A stretch of 64,000 nt of DNA from Niebla homalea. Taxonomy: Eukaryota > Ascomycota > Lecanoromycetes > Lecanorales > Ramalinaceae. Below, one piece after another: positions 14,717 to 26,077 of this stretch. The notes under the pieces were generated by a model. That model was not told the origin of the DNA. It searched no databases and was given only the letters and a program-made list of their open reading frames with translations. The translations under genes and the position numbers were made by a program. Each line of letters begins with the position of its first letter. The stretch's first letter is position 1. Location: assembly GCA_019925105.1 (NCBI GenBank), contig JAHGAU010000007.1, positions 62,001 to 126,000 on the forward strand. The letters run 5' to 3'.

Positions 14717-17700
14717 AATAACGACGTTTAAAAGCTATAATTAAAGTTTATAAATAACCGTAAATATTAAAAATAAGCAGAGCGATTTATACCTTAAAGT
14801 AGGTAAAAAGGTTTCTTTATAATTAATATTTTACTTTTAAGTAAAACTCTTTATAATAAGCTTTACCTTATATTTATCGATAAAACTTAAAGTAAAGGAT
14901 TTTTTCTTAAATATTTACTTAAAGCTAATAAGCTTATGGTTTTTCGGTTTATTTACGAACTTTTAAATATTATTTAATAATAAGTTTATAATCTTTTTAT
15001 TAATAGTTTTAATTTATTTAAATCGGTTTAAAGAATTTATAATTTATTAATAAATAAGTAAATTAATATAAGCCGTAATAATAAAAACGGTATTATTAAA
15101 ATTAATATTAAATACGTAAAGATTATAATAATAACGGCTTTAATAAAAGCGATTAATTATAAATTTATTATTAACGTTATTATTTATATTTATTTTATTT
15201 TCCGGAATATATTTTAATATTAATAAGGTTTTATTTATTTATTAATAAGCCGGGATAAAATTATAAGTATTTTTAAATAGGATAAGGATATTAGCTCTTT
15301 TTAATAAAAATAAATTAAGAGCCTTATTATTATTATAATTTTTACGATTTATAGGATTTTTAACGTTTTTAAGGTCTTTAACGAGTTTTTTTAAATTTTT
15401 TTTTTAAATAAACGTTCCGTTTATTACTTTATGGATTTTTAATAATATTTCCCTCCTATTTTATTTTATTTAATTAAAGACCTTATTATTAACCTAAGGG
15501 AAATTAAGATTTATAAGATTTATATTATAATTTTCTTTTTTATTTTAAGGAATTAAATAAGTATAAATTAATATAAGTTTATTTTTATTAAATCCTTTAA
15601 ATTTATTTAATACGTATTTACCCTTATAATAAGTTACGTTATTATCGGTAAAAGTTATTAACTCTAAGGCCGGTAATATATCTTTAATAATAAGCTATAA
15701 TAATAAATACGTTACCGTTTTTTCATTAAAGACTTTTAAATTTATAATAACCTTTATATTCCTTTTATAGGGTATATAAACGTATAATTATAAGCTTAAT
15801 ATAATTTTTAAATAAATATTATTAATAATAGTTTTATTTAATTTTAATCGTTTTATTTTTTTTAAATATATTTACTTTATATAATATTTTAAACGTTTTT
15901 TTATTTTTAATTAAAGGTTTTATTTTTATTTATTTTTTAAAAGGGTTTATTTTTTTTATAAATAAAAGTTTTTATTTTAATTAATTAATATATATAATTA
16001 TAAAGGCTTAAAAGTTATTTAATAACTTAATATAATATATTATATACCGGATTATTATTATAATTATTTAATTAAACCGTTTAACCACGTTATTCTATTT
16101 AAGTATATAATATATAATATATTTTATAATAATATTACGTTCTTTAACGGCCGCTTTAAGGGCTTAAAATTCCTTTATATTATTAATACGGACGTATTTA
16201 ATAGTAATATTATTTTCCTTATAATTAAATACGTTAATAATAAATAAAATTCGATTAATTACCTTAATTTTCATTATTAATAAGGTAAAACTTAATTACC
16301 CCGTAGCCTCATTAATAACGGATAAATAATACTTAAAGGGTATTATTCCGGGGATTAATACCTTAATACTATAAGGGCCTTAAACGTCGTAAAAGAAATA
16401 AGACTTAAGCTTTATCTTTTTTATATAACGGTATTTATATATATTTTTCGTAAGTTTATTATTTTTATATATATTATAGAAAAGTCCTTTAAAGCCGATA
16501 TTTTTAATATTTTTAATACCGTTTTATATATAATATATAATTTAATTATACCTAAATAGCTTAAATAATTATAAAAAGTTATAAAGAGCTTATTATTACC
16601 CTTTTTACGTCCTTAAATGGTCTTATTACCGTTACGTTTAACTTTACCGTTTTTCTTACTTTTTTTACTTTATAATTTATAAGGTATGGGATTTAAGTTT
16701 TCTTTATTGATTATTAATATAACGTTTTTCCGGATATATATAAGTAAATAAAGCTTTTTATATTAATACCCTATTATAATAAGTCGATCTCTTTACGTAA
16801 TCCTTATTTTACGTCCGTTAAAGGTAATATTTATATTTTTATCCTTTAAAACCGAAATAAATAAAAGGTTAAATCTTAAGTAAGGAACCTATAATATATC
16901 TTAAATAATACGGTTTTAACCGTTTATTTTAACTATTATATCGTTACGTTTAAATAAGTCCAAAAAGCCTTTACCCCTTACCGTTACCCTTATAGTTTTT
17001 TTTTTTAAACTTTAAAATGCATTTCTCTAAGTATATATATATCTTATAACGCCGGAGTCTATCGTTTAAGGGGTCTTTTTATCCTTGGACGGTATATTTT
17101 AATTTATCTTATTAACGGAACTACCTTTTATTACTATTAAAGCGTAATTATTATTACCGGTATTTACGGATTTTATAGGGTCCGGGCTTTTATTATTTTA
17201 AAAAAAGTTATATTTTTTCCGTATTTATTTTATTATTTAATTATATAGATTACTCTTAAGTAAATAGGTCTCTTTATTATTTATATTATTTATTATAATA
17301 ATATCTTTTATTTTATTATTACTATTATAAAGACCGGGATTACTTAAATTTATTATAACGGTATTATTATTAAGCTTATATAAAATTAAATTATATAGAT
17401 TTTTATTATTTTAATAATTTTTTAAAGGCTTATTAAAACCATTCCGTTTTTTATTAAGAAAATAATAAGGTTATCGTTGTTATCGATAAATATAAACGTT
17501 AACTCCTTAATATTACTTTCTTTCTTATTAACGGCGATAAAGTTTAATTCTTTAAATTTTTTATTATTTTTAATTATAGCCCTTTTAATTTATTTAAACT
17601 TAAATTGAATTATTTATTTCTTAGGTTTCTTTGCTTTTTTAATTTTATTTTTATTAATTTTTTTATTATTTTTACCGTTTATTTTTACGCTTTTTTTATT

Positions 17701-18865
17701 ATAATCCTTAATTATAAAATTTATTTTTTAATAATTATAATATTTTATTAAGCGGCGGGGTTTAATAATATTTTCTTTTTTTACCCTTATTATTGCGGTA
17801 TTAATAATCTATTTTTTAATTATATTAATCTTAATTACCTTAAATCTTTAAATAACTTTCTTATTATTAAAAACGTTTTTATTATTCTTAAATTAATATA
17901 TAGCGAGATTAAACTTACGTATTTTTTAAAATAAGTTTATAATTATAAAGCTTAAATAAATATCGTTTAATATAACGGTTTTATTAATTTAATTTATTTA
18001 CTTATTTACTTTTTTTATAAATATAATAAGTTTATTTACATTATTATCCTTTTAAACTTTTATAATAAAAATTTTTATTAATAAAAGGATTAACTTTCTT
18101 TTATTTTTTATAAAATAGATTTTACTTTATATTAAGTAAATTTAAAACGGTATAATGTCCTTATTTATTAAAATATATAATCTTTACGTTATTATTACGT
18201 TATTTATAAATATATCGGTAATAAAGTCGGCGTATATAATTTAAATCTTAATTTAAAACGGGATTTAAGGGTATAAGGTTAAGTTATTTATAATACCCTA
18301 TAATAAATAACTTCTTAAAAACCGTTTTATAATTTAACTTTACTTACGGAAGTTATTATTATTAAGTTTAAGAAGTTTATATAAAGCTAGCTTTATAAAG
18401 AATTCCCTAAAAATATTTAAAAGTAATTTAGTAATTCTTATAATAAATATTTTAAGTAACGATAATATCGTTTTTTTATTTTAAGTATTATTATTACCGG
18501 AAATATAAAGTATATATTATGCTTAATAAAATAAATATTATTACGTTAAATTACCCTTTTTAATATCCTTATAATTATAATTATTTATTAAAATATCGGA
18601 GATTAAAGTTATAATTATTTTATGGTTTTAAGTAATTATATAAATATTATAAATATTACTTAAATAAGACTATTATTTAAATAATATATTATAATTAATT
18701 ATTTTATTAACCGGGCTTAAAACTTAATATAATATATATAAATAAGTATAATATATAAAGGGAAGGGTAAGTAAATTAAATTATTTATATTAAGTTTATT
18801 ATTATATTTATTTAATTATATTATAATAATGACCGTATTTATATTTATCTTAAGGACCGTTTAAT
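14717..18865 (-). mobile_element. RIP-degraded Ty1/copia-type LTR retroelement remnant
   Basis: Two protein traces read on the minus strand suggest a Gag-Pol element. Around 16,108-16,070 the codons give ILK-stop-NNVVKRFN, which becomes the copia integrase-core motif around NGVVER if each mismatch is reversed as C-to-T or G-to-A. Around 17,758-17,706 the codons give Tyr-x2-Tyr-x4-Phe-x4-Tyr, the spacing of a CCHC zinc knuckle whose Cys codons (TGT) became TAT; the His position is Phe and is not explained by RIP. The order (knuckle 5' of integrase on the minus strand) is right for Gag-Pol. No long terminal repeats could be identified by eye, and reverse transcriptase was not recognised. Copia rather than gypsy is inferred from the single integrase motif. 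Confidence 0.5.
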
Positions 18866-20370
18866 GACCGTATACTTACCGCACCTTATATACCGGTGCA
18901 CCTGTAATACCGTTAACAAAAGGCCGTCTGGTAGGCCTTTATACAACAGGGTCTCCAATGCAGGGGCTGCCAAGACAACCGCGGAATACCCCCGTGCATC
19001 ACTTTCCACTCTTCTCTCTCCCACCTCGATATCTGTCATCTTTCCATTGGGCTGTTCTTCCTTCTTGCACAAGCACATTCGACCACCGGTGTGCCCCTTC
19101 GTGATCTGCACTTTCACCTTGGCCTCACAGACTATCGGAAGGGAAGCAATCTTTATCTGTGACTATGGATATTCCAGCAAGAGTGAAAGAACTCGCGGTG
19201 ACACTACCTATGCCGAGACTGTCACCGAATGGGTCTTGATGTCTTGGAGGGCGAAAGCTCGTCGGCTATCTCTCGAACGGCCACAGCAAGCACCACTGAT
19301 ATCGCGGAATAGGCCGTCGATCTTAATGACTATGCAATAAGTACTGAATACCAGACCCCATCACTGGATCAAAGTCCATGATCGCAAACGTCCGATGAAG
19401 TGTGTCAGGTCATGATCTGCGCATGGAAGGTCATGGCATCAAAGGTCATTGGCGCCCAGGTTTCTCTGCAGTAAGACCCTGTGCGAGACAAATATTCCCC
19501 AAAAGCTGAGCATCTCGGAAGATTCAATCTTTGTCACCATAGTCACTAGTACTCGAGAAGGCTCGCACCTGGAACCCCTTGTCGAGCGTCGACCGTTCAG
19601 GAAATTCCTCTGGCGTGTGAATTGTCAAGCTTCCATGGTCAGATCACTTGACACCTTCACCATACAAGTCACACACGAAGATCTGTCCGACCTGTCATCT
19701 GTTACTCCCAACCCAGACTTCAAATCCTCTGCCAGCAAAAGCTTTGAATCGACTGTGTCGAGGCCTTTTCAAGACACAAATCCATTAAATATATAGCAAC
19801 ACTGACTTTTTTTGATACGTAAAGCGCACAGAGTTACAGGAGCACTGGATGTGAGCGACCAAGAGGTGGTTCAGCGCGCGTATTCAGACGTCAATTGTCG
19901 CCCTGGTCGAGAGGCCGCTTGTTCCCCAAGCCACCACGCTCGCCACAAGGTCGGCGGCCACCGCCGGCAGGCGTGGTTCCCCAGGCGATCGAAAGGGCCG
20001 AAGGACCTGTCAGCCATGAGTCCACGCAAAGCGATGGATCTGGAAGATACCAAGCATCGTCATGGCTGAAGGATGGTCCGGCCCGTAGCCGGAATATTGT
20101 GGGTGAGAGCGACCAAGCTTCCACTGCCCTCGCCGAGGGCTTTCTTCGAAGTAACACCTCGTTGCTACATCAACGACAAGGTACAGAAGATCATGATCAC
20201 TTGGAAGCTCATCTGAAGGAGGCTTTCAGAGTTCCCGAAATGCTGATTGGACGTGTTCTAGGATCATATCCAGAGAGAGCCGCTGTCGAAGATCCTCTGC
20301 AGCCTCTCAATTAAAAGCCGCAAACCGTCGAGGAGGCTGCTATGGAAAGGCGCGTTCAGGCGATGCAACG
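18866..20370 (+). pseudogene. Decayed coding remnant next to the RIP block (unrecognised)
   Basis: This is normal-composition DNA without an intact gene. One plus-strand frame through 19,202-19,600 reads like protein (Ser/Thr-rich around 19,241-19,306) but is cut by stops at 19,310 (TAG), 19,379 (TGA), 19,472 (TAA) and 19,547 (TAG). Three of the four are what CAG or CAA codons would give after C-to-T at CpA. Short frames at 18,864-19,340, 19,449-19,796 and 19,895-20,314 overlap and disagree, and I could not join them with introns. No family is recognised. It may equally be non-coding sequence; the position directly beside heavily RIPed DNA makes mutational leakage a reasonable explanation. 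Confidence 0.3.
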
Positions 20371-21350
20371 TTGAGCTTGGAGAAACAGCTCCCACTCCTC
20401 GCAGCTGAACAAGAGAGTGCTGTCGTGGACCAATATTCTTCACCAAATCTCCTGATGGCGATCGAGCCATCTCTGACAGTTTTTCAGACTGCATACGTTG
20501 CGGTAGGGCAATCTTGGTATTTTGCCAAGTCAGAGTCATGGACGCTGACGAGACAGGGGATCTTTGTTCTCGTCGACCAGGCAGCATTCGCCCGCCTGAG
20601 AGCCTTCACGAATGATACTGCTTGCCAATTATTTGACCACCGGGAAATGTATCAAGTTCACGACAAAGTATGGGTCTCAAATCAACTTTATTCCTCAAGC
20701 GCTCTAACCATTATTAGGTCGTCCGCCGAGATACGGGGCACTCAGAACTTGTGCTTCGGAGTACGGTGGAAGCTGGTAATCGAGGCGGCTTGCTGAGGCC
20801 CTCGATCAACACCATTGGCAGAGAGGCCTTTGCGTGGTCCATCGGGTCGCAGTTGGCATTGAAAGAGACGCGTATCCTCCAAATTTTGTGGGACTTCTCC
20901 CTCCTTTCGATCCTCGCATGCCGAATTTCGATCCCCAAACCCCTGGAAAGCCAGCAGCTCCTGTACTGACCGAGGAAGGCCTTTGGGACTGGACGGATTC
21001 AACAATCGCGGAATCCAAAGCCTTTTGGTTCAGCATCATAAAGACTACCATGACAGAGGAGCTGGACAAGCTCCACACATTCGCTGCTGCCAAGGGATCT
21101 TCGGAAGGCGTGCTCGTCAGCATTCAGAACCTCAAGAAACTACAATATTGCGGCCGCAGAGTTGATGGACAAGTCGGACACAGTCGTCCCCTCCACAACA
21201 GAGAGGACATACAAAGACATTACCGAGTGGAAAATGGCAATGCCCGAAACGGGCGCCATCCTTGATGCAGAGTACGACGGCTCGCCCGCATCACTGAGGA
21301 GGTTAAAGCGCGACGTCAACTCTTTGGAGACTGAGTTGACCCGTGAATGA
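20371..21350 (+). pseudogene. Broken unrecognised gene, three plus-strand frames in succession
   Basis: Three consecutive frames look coding: 20,371-20,796 (141 codons), 20,834-21,140 and 21,147-21,350. The middle piece contains a Pro-rich start and an acidic helical stretch with DWTDSTIAES and EELDKLHTFAAAKG. The last piece ends ...RRLKRDVNSLETELTRE and a TGA, a plausible charged C-terminus. Passing from the second to the third piece needs a one-base shift near 21,140-21,150, where there is no GT donor, so an intron does not explain it. A pseudogene or an assembly error are the alternatives. No homologous family is recognised. Confidence 0.35.
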
Positions 21351-22700
21351 GAACTGTCCCACCCTTCACCTCACCCATTGTTCAACACTGTCTATACACC
21401 GTCCGTGATCCTTCAGCATCATCGACGGTAAAAGGGCGTCATCTTTCAACAATCATCCTGTCAACCAAGCTTCAGCCCATTCGATGGTTTTTTGGTCCCT
21501 GCTGTGTTAAAGAGCACAGCTGCGTTTACACTGGCGATCATCCGGTCGTAAGTGCCCTCAATCTGATGGTGCTGGAGAAAGCTTGCTATTGGCCGTTCAG
21601 CTTTGCGAACATGGACCTGGGACGGAATTGGTTCACGTGGGCGCGGTCTGCCATTATATTTGGGATGGTGAAGCGTGCCGAAAGGGGCTGATTTAGTGAG
21701 TTTCAAGCACGCCGAACAATGGAATAATGACGCAAAACTTCTTGAATGGGCACGAGAGATGGATAGCTTTTTGTTGTGGGTTGCTTGGATTTAGAGAAAG
21801 ACCAGAAAAGCTATTCGGCTTCGCTGCAAGGTTTTGGAGCAGGTCCTCAATAATGAATTCATATACGGAGGTCTTTCGTCACGCTATATATCTATATTGC
21901 CCATTGACTACCCGCTACCTCTGCCGTCTTTGCAAAGATGCATCGCGCAAAGTACGCATTGGGTTCCATCCACCTCTATCCAACACACTCCATGCCAACC
22001 CCGAAGATCTGCTGGTGAGTTTTCAGTGAAGTCGAGTTCATGGTAGCGTAACACACAGTGACAGTGATTGAAATGAGTCAGACCAGTCCCAATTTCCGTG
22101 TCTACTTCAGTTGGTACTGCAGGTTGTTCAGGGTTCGCAGGGTTTTCAGGGTTATGATTCGGCATTTTGGTCTTAAATTTTGGTAGCGCATCCCGAATAT
22201 TCCGGAACTTGAGGAAGGTGTCTAGCTGTAAGTCTGTCCGAGGCCATTGCGCGAACCAGGCTTCGCTCTTATCTCTGTTGGACGCTCAAATGGGGACCGA
22301 CATTCCAAGAGAAAGCTTCTCTCTTTATCGCGTTGAAACGAAGGGCGAACGAGCTCCGTTCTGTGGTCATATTTGAGGCTTGCACAATGCATCAGGCTGG
22401 TTCGACTCCCTTCGCCGTAGGCAACCTATGACTGATCAGTTTTCGAGCGAGAGCAGGCCAGGTAGATCGCACTCACAAGCTCACGGAGCTCGCGTATCTC
22501 TCATGGGCTCAAGAAAGGAGCGGATTCCGGAAGAACCGCTTTTTTCAAACGGTCCATGGCATCTTAGTCGATATATATAAAATTGCCCTTGTCAATCAGC
22601 TCAGAGAGTCTAGAACACCGGAGGTTGCCAATTACACTTACTGTAAAACATGCAAGACCCCAAGATCTCTGAGAATATTGCGCCTCAAGCAGCCTCGGCA
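21351..22700. other. No supported gene
   Basis: Only short conflicting frames occur on both strands (longest 114 codons at 21,347-21,691 +). None has a signal peptide, recognisable motif or plausible splice chain. Nothing else distinctive is seen. Confidence 0.5.
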
Positions 22701-23329
22701 TTACTGTCCCACAAGTTCATATCCCCATAAGTTCATCTCCCCACTTTGAATTTGCGGAAGCTGGTGCTCCATGCTAGTGGTCCTAGACGTTGGGTCCACT
22801 GGTGAGGACGTCTTGGAGCTTTGTGTATCCCTAGCTCTCTTTGTGCTTTTCCTATAGTCGCCGAGGTAGCTCTCCAATGTTGGTGTGGTGGTGCGAAGAA
22901 AGTCTTCTGCCAGAAAGGGATGGTTCCCACCTAAATGCATGGGACCAGTACTTTGAGGGGCTGACAGGTGTTGCATAATTCGTGACATGTCATTGCGATC
23001 TCCTGGACAAAATGTCTTGGACCCTTCTCCACGAGCCCCAAGTCGTCAACGTCGTAAGGTGACGAAGGTGTACCAACCGACTGGATCGAGCGCCAGCGAC
23101 TCGAGTGCCAGGCCCGACAGATTCAGAAACGATGGAACACTGTTGTCCGGATGCAAGTATGCCTGAACGCATTGGTTCTCCAGACGTGCCCTGGTTGGCA
23201 GCCACTCACAGGCGTTGAGGTAAACGAAATTCCAGACGAGCAAGCCAGTCCATGGAAAAAGCCAGAAGATGACGAAAGCGATCCAGAGATAGCGATAGAT
23301 CGATCGCAACAAATGGTGATGTAGCCCAT
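22701..23329 (-). CDS. Possible membrane-protein fragment (unrecognised)
   Basis: Two minus-strand frames lie in tandem. At 23,312-23,046 an 88-codon frame begins with a very hydrophobic stretch (IYRYLWIAFVIFWLFPWTGL, then LLVWNFVYLNACEWLP), which would be one or two membrane helices followed by a soluble tail with two Cys. At 22,988-22,701 a 95-codon frame is hydrophilic and Ser/Thr-rich. They could be exons of one gene, but I could not find a convincing donor-acceptor pair that keeps phase. The remnant at 23,382-23,861 on the same strand may be its 5' part. Function is unknown; it could be a decayed gene like its neighbours. Confidence 0.3.
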
Positions 23330-23381
23330 TGTACTTAACCCGCCTTAGCGGCTGGACATAGAATACCCACCACCATGCGTT

Positions 23382-23861
23382 TCAAGTCCTTCCTAGGCGG
23401 TAACAAACATTGTGGAGGGGCTCAAAGCGCGGTTGGGAGGTAGCTTCGTCCGTCTTCTCGTCCAAAATCATGTCGAGGTGGATAGGTTCGTCTGAGACGC
23501 CAAGCTCTGTCCGTATCATAGCTCCGATTTCGATGACGATTGGAGTCCTCCATCTCCATATTGTTGGTTGAGGGACGCACCCTCCCGCTCCGAAATAGAA
23601 AATGCCGCTGCTGATGAGCAATGCGCCTTTATGAGCTTCGAGAGCTCCCGCAGCCAATCCAAGTCCTTGCCGAGCAATCGACGTGTCAATTCCACTATTT
23701 TCTTGTCGAGCTTCGGGACCTGCTGGCACAGCCAACGTTGGAAGTCGGCATCTGAGGTTGATGCCGCACCGTTGGAGAGGGCGACGATTTTCTATGTGGT
23801 CAAAACTTCTGCTGCTGTTATGTTGCTGGCAGGGGTCGCGGGAGATGAATTGATGATTTAA
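23382..23861 (-). pseudogene. Decayed coding remnant with in-frame TAG (unrecognised)
   Basis: On the minus strand from about 23,851 a frame reads NSSPATPASNITAAEVLTT, then TAG, then continues for about 85 codons as a charged helical sequence (LDKKIVELTRRLLGKDLDW, LRELSKLIKAH). It ends at a TGA near 23,515; a second frame (23,735-23,382) then carries an acidic stretch, EPIHLDMILDEKTDEA. The TAG sits where CAG would fit and is a CpA-to-TpA change, as RIP makes. The frame switch has no clear intron signals. The two facts together suggest a pseudogene. No family is recognised. Confidence 0.35.
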
Positions 23862-26077
23862 TGCGAAGGGAGGATTTGACGGCCAAAGTATTGGGGCGGC
23901 ATAGTTATGCCGCTTTGCTGACGGTTGAGTCAGCGAAGTTCATTGCGCTTGAGCTTCCAATCTATTGTCAATGTGAAGGCGAAATGCTATTTAGAGCTGT
24001 TGTGTGCATGGATAAAAATCAGGTTTTTGGCACGTATAAAAATAAGCTATCAATCAACACCTCGGACGAGAGATCGGCCAGTCGAGGTTACCAACTCATG
24101 ACTCGTTGTTTCGTTCTGCAAGCCAGTCAAAACGCCCCGTGTATGTGAATCAAAAGCAGATTTCGCTTTCCTGAAGTGGGCGGAGGAGTCAGGCATGTCG
24201 CGTTGCTTTGATGCGACTGTCGCGCTTTTTTGAAAGACGTAGGCAAATCTCGTCCACTCTATCATCTTCATGGGAAAAAGCGCGTTTCTTCCCCCGAGGC
24301 GCCTTGGGCTGTGTTGGAAGATGGCAGATAAGGTTTGCCGAAGGATTCGAATACTGATGGGTGCCTTTTCGTATATATTTAGAGAAGATCGATCACGTGC
24401 ACAACTCGAGAGCCGTCATGTATAGGAGCTGCGGACGGATAGGGAAAGCGGTGATACTCGATGCTTTTGACTGCCCCAACAAATACGTGGCGAATGGGTG
24501 TAACAACGCTTTGCGAGGCCTGATTCGCCGGTCGTAGTCTCTGCAATAGGAATCATAATTGTGTTCAAGTAAGAGCTCACAAGTAATGTGATACGATTCG
24601 GATGTAGCTGGTCATAAGCAGAAGTCGAAGTATGAGTGTTGAGGGTGTAGGGAAGAGCGGAGAAGGGTCTCATTTATCTCACAAGAACACATTCTGATTT
24701 CCGAGACAGCTGAGTGTTCTGCAAGTGATCAACATTCGCAGTGTTGCTTCATCCTTCGGAGATGGGGCTAACCGAAACCGGTTCTCTCATAGGGAAGAGG
24801 AAAGAGAAAGAGATTGGGGGGAGAGCAAGATATAAGTAGGAGAAAGAAGACGCTAACGCTAGCGCTGCTTGCGTAGTGCAGAGTGTTCTTCATTGCAACA
24901 AAGGAAGTCGTCATCGAATCTGGCTTCGCCGGTCGTCTGCTGTAAGTCACGTTGTGCGATGAATTGGCACTTTCGATGCAAATGCCATTCCAATATTGAC
25001 TTGACGCATTAATCTGGTATGTGACTACGCATAGTGATCCACTCTTCCATTAGTCGCTTCCTATGTTGCTGTTGATGGCAAATGCTTGCGAAGCGCTGGT
25101 GAGTCTGAGCATGTTGACGTCGAAATACTTGCCTCGACTTGCTGCATGATTCGTAGTTCCAGATTACTATTTGCAATGTTAGACTCAACAACTGTTCATT
25201 CTATCCCCTCTTAGCTCGTGCGAAATCAAGAACCTCTCGTATCTTACATGAACGAGGAACGTTAAAAGGCAATGGACAACTACTTCGATACAAACATCTT
25301 GACCCCGACGTCCGTAAATTGCCGAGAACATTGTGATAGACTGTACGTCTTCAATCACTGATTCCTCCATCAAAACCTCCATCACTTTGACCACACTTCG
25401 CGTTCTTCACATCACAAAACCACATCTCATCGCAACCAGACACGTCCGTGGGCGAATTGGGTGAGACCCATCCCATCAATCAAACCTCGATGGACACACG
25501 GAGACGAACGAGCCCAAGGAGCCATCAACGGAAAAAGTTGGACGAGCAAGGCAAAACGCTCGAATTCTTTCTGATCCGATTGTTCGCTCAACTGCAAAGA
25601 ATTCGAGTGTCTAGTCAAGGGATTGGGCGAGAAGGCGAAGATTGCAAGGACGGGGGAGGAACCACAGGGCGAGCAGTGAGGCCATCCTGGTCCTCTGCTG
25701 GTGGGTGCGGGCAAGGGGCCATTACACCAGCAGAGGGGATCTCGAAAGCGTGGACTCCTCTGGCAACTTGGCATAGATACAGGGAACGAACCATGATAGG
25801 ATAGAAACGCAATCAGATCCGCTCTTTACTTCTCTTGGCTACGAGTAGATTGTGGTGATCTCACTGCTGGTCATCATTATGTACAGCTGCTGAATTAGAC
25901 TGCCGATGCTACCAACCATGCCTGGTTCGAAAGTGAAGAAGCGAAAGACTTTAGTATTACCCCAGCGATATACGTGATACCTCCATGTCCGAACCAAGGC
26001 CAGCCAGGTGGACATACCGACTCGACGTCTTCACCTGCGTCTTCCAGTCCGTTCGGTCAGCGCTCCCACAGGAACCA
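23862..26077. other. No supported gene
   Basis: Frames are short (up to 118 codons at 25,448-25,804 + and 115 codons on the opposite strand) and mutually overlapping. None has domain motifs or a splice chain. The last part is the 3' flank of the DPBB-CBM1 gene. Confidence 0.5.

Larger units (their letters stand above)
1..18865. other. RIP-mutated AT-rich repeat block
   Basis: The whole block is built from T, A and a few CG, CC and GG dinucleotides; CA and TG are nearly absent, while TA is very common. This is the signature of repeat-induced point mutation (C-to-T at CpA on either strand), known from Neurospora and most Pezizomycotina. No long open frame survives; the longest are 76 and 82 codons of compositional noise. 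The right edge is abrupt: composition changes within about 40 bases near 18,865. The contents are non-LTR and LTR retroelements, listed separately. Such blocks are usually heterochromatic. Confidence 0.93.
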
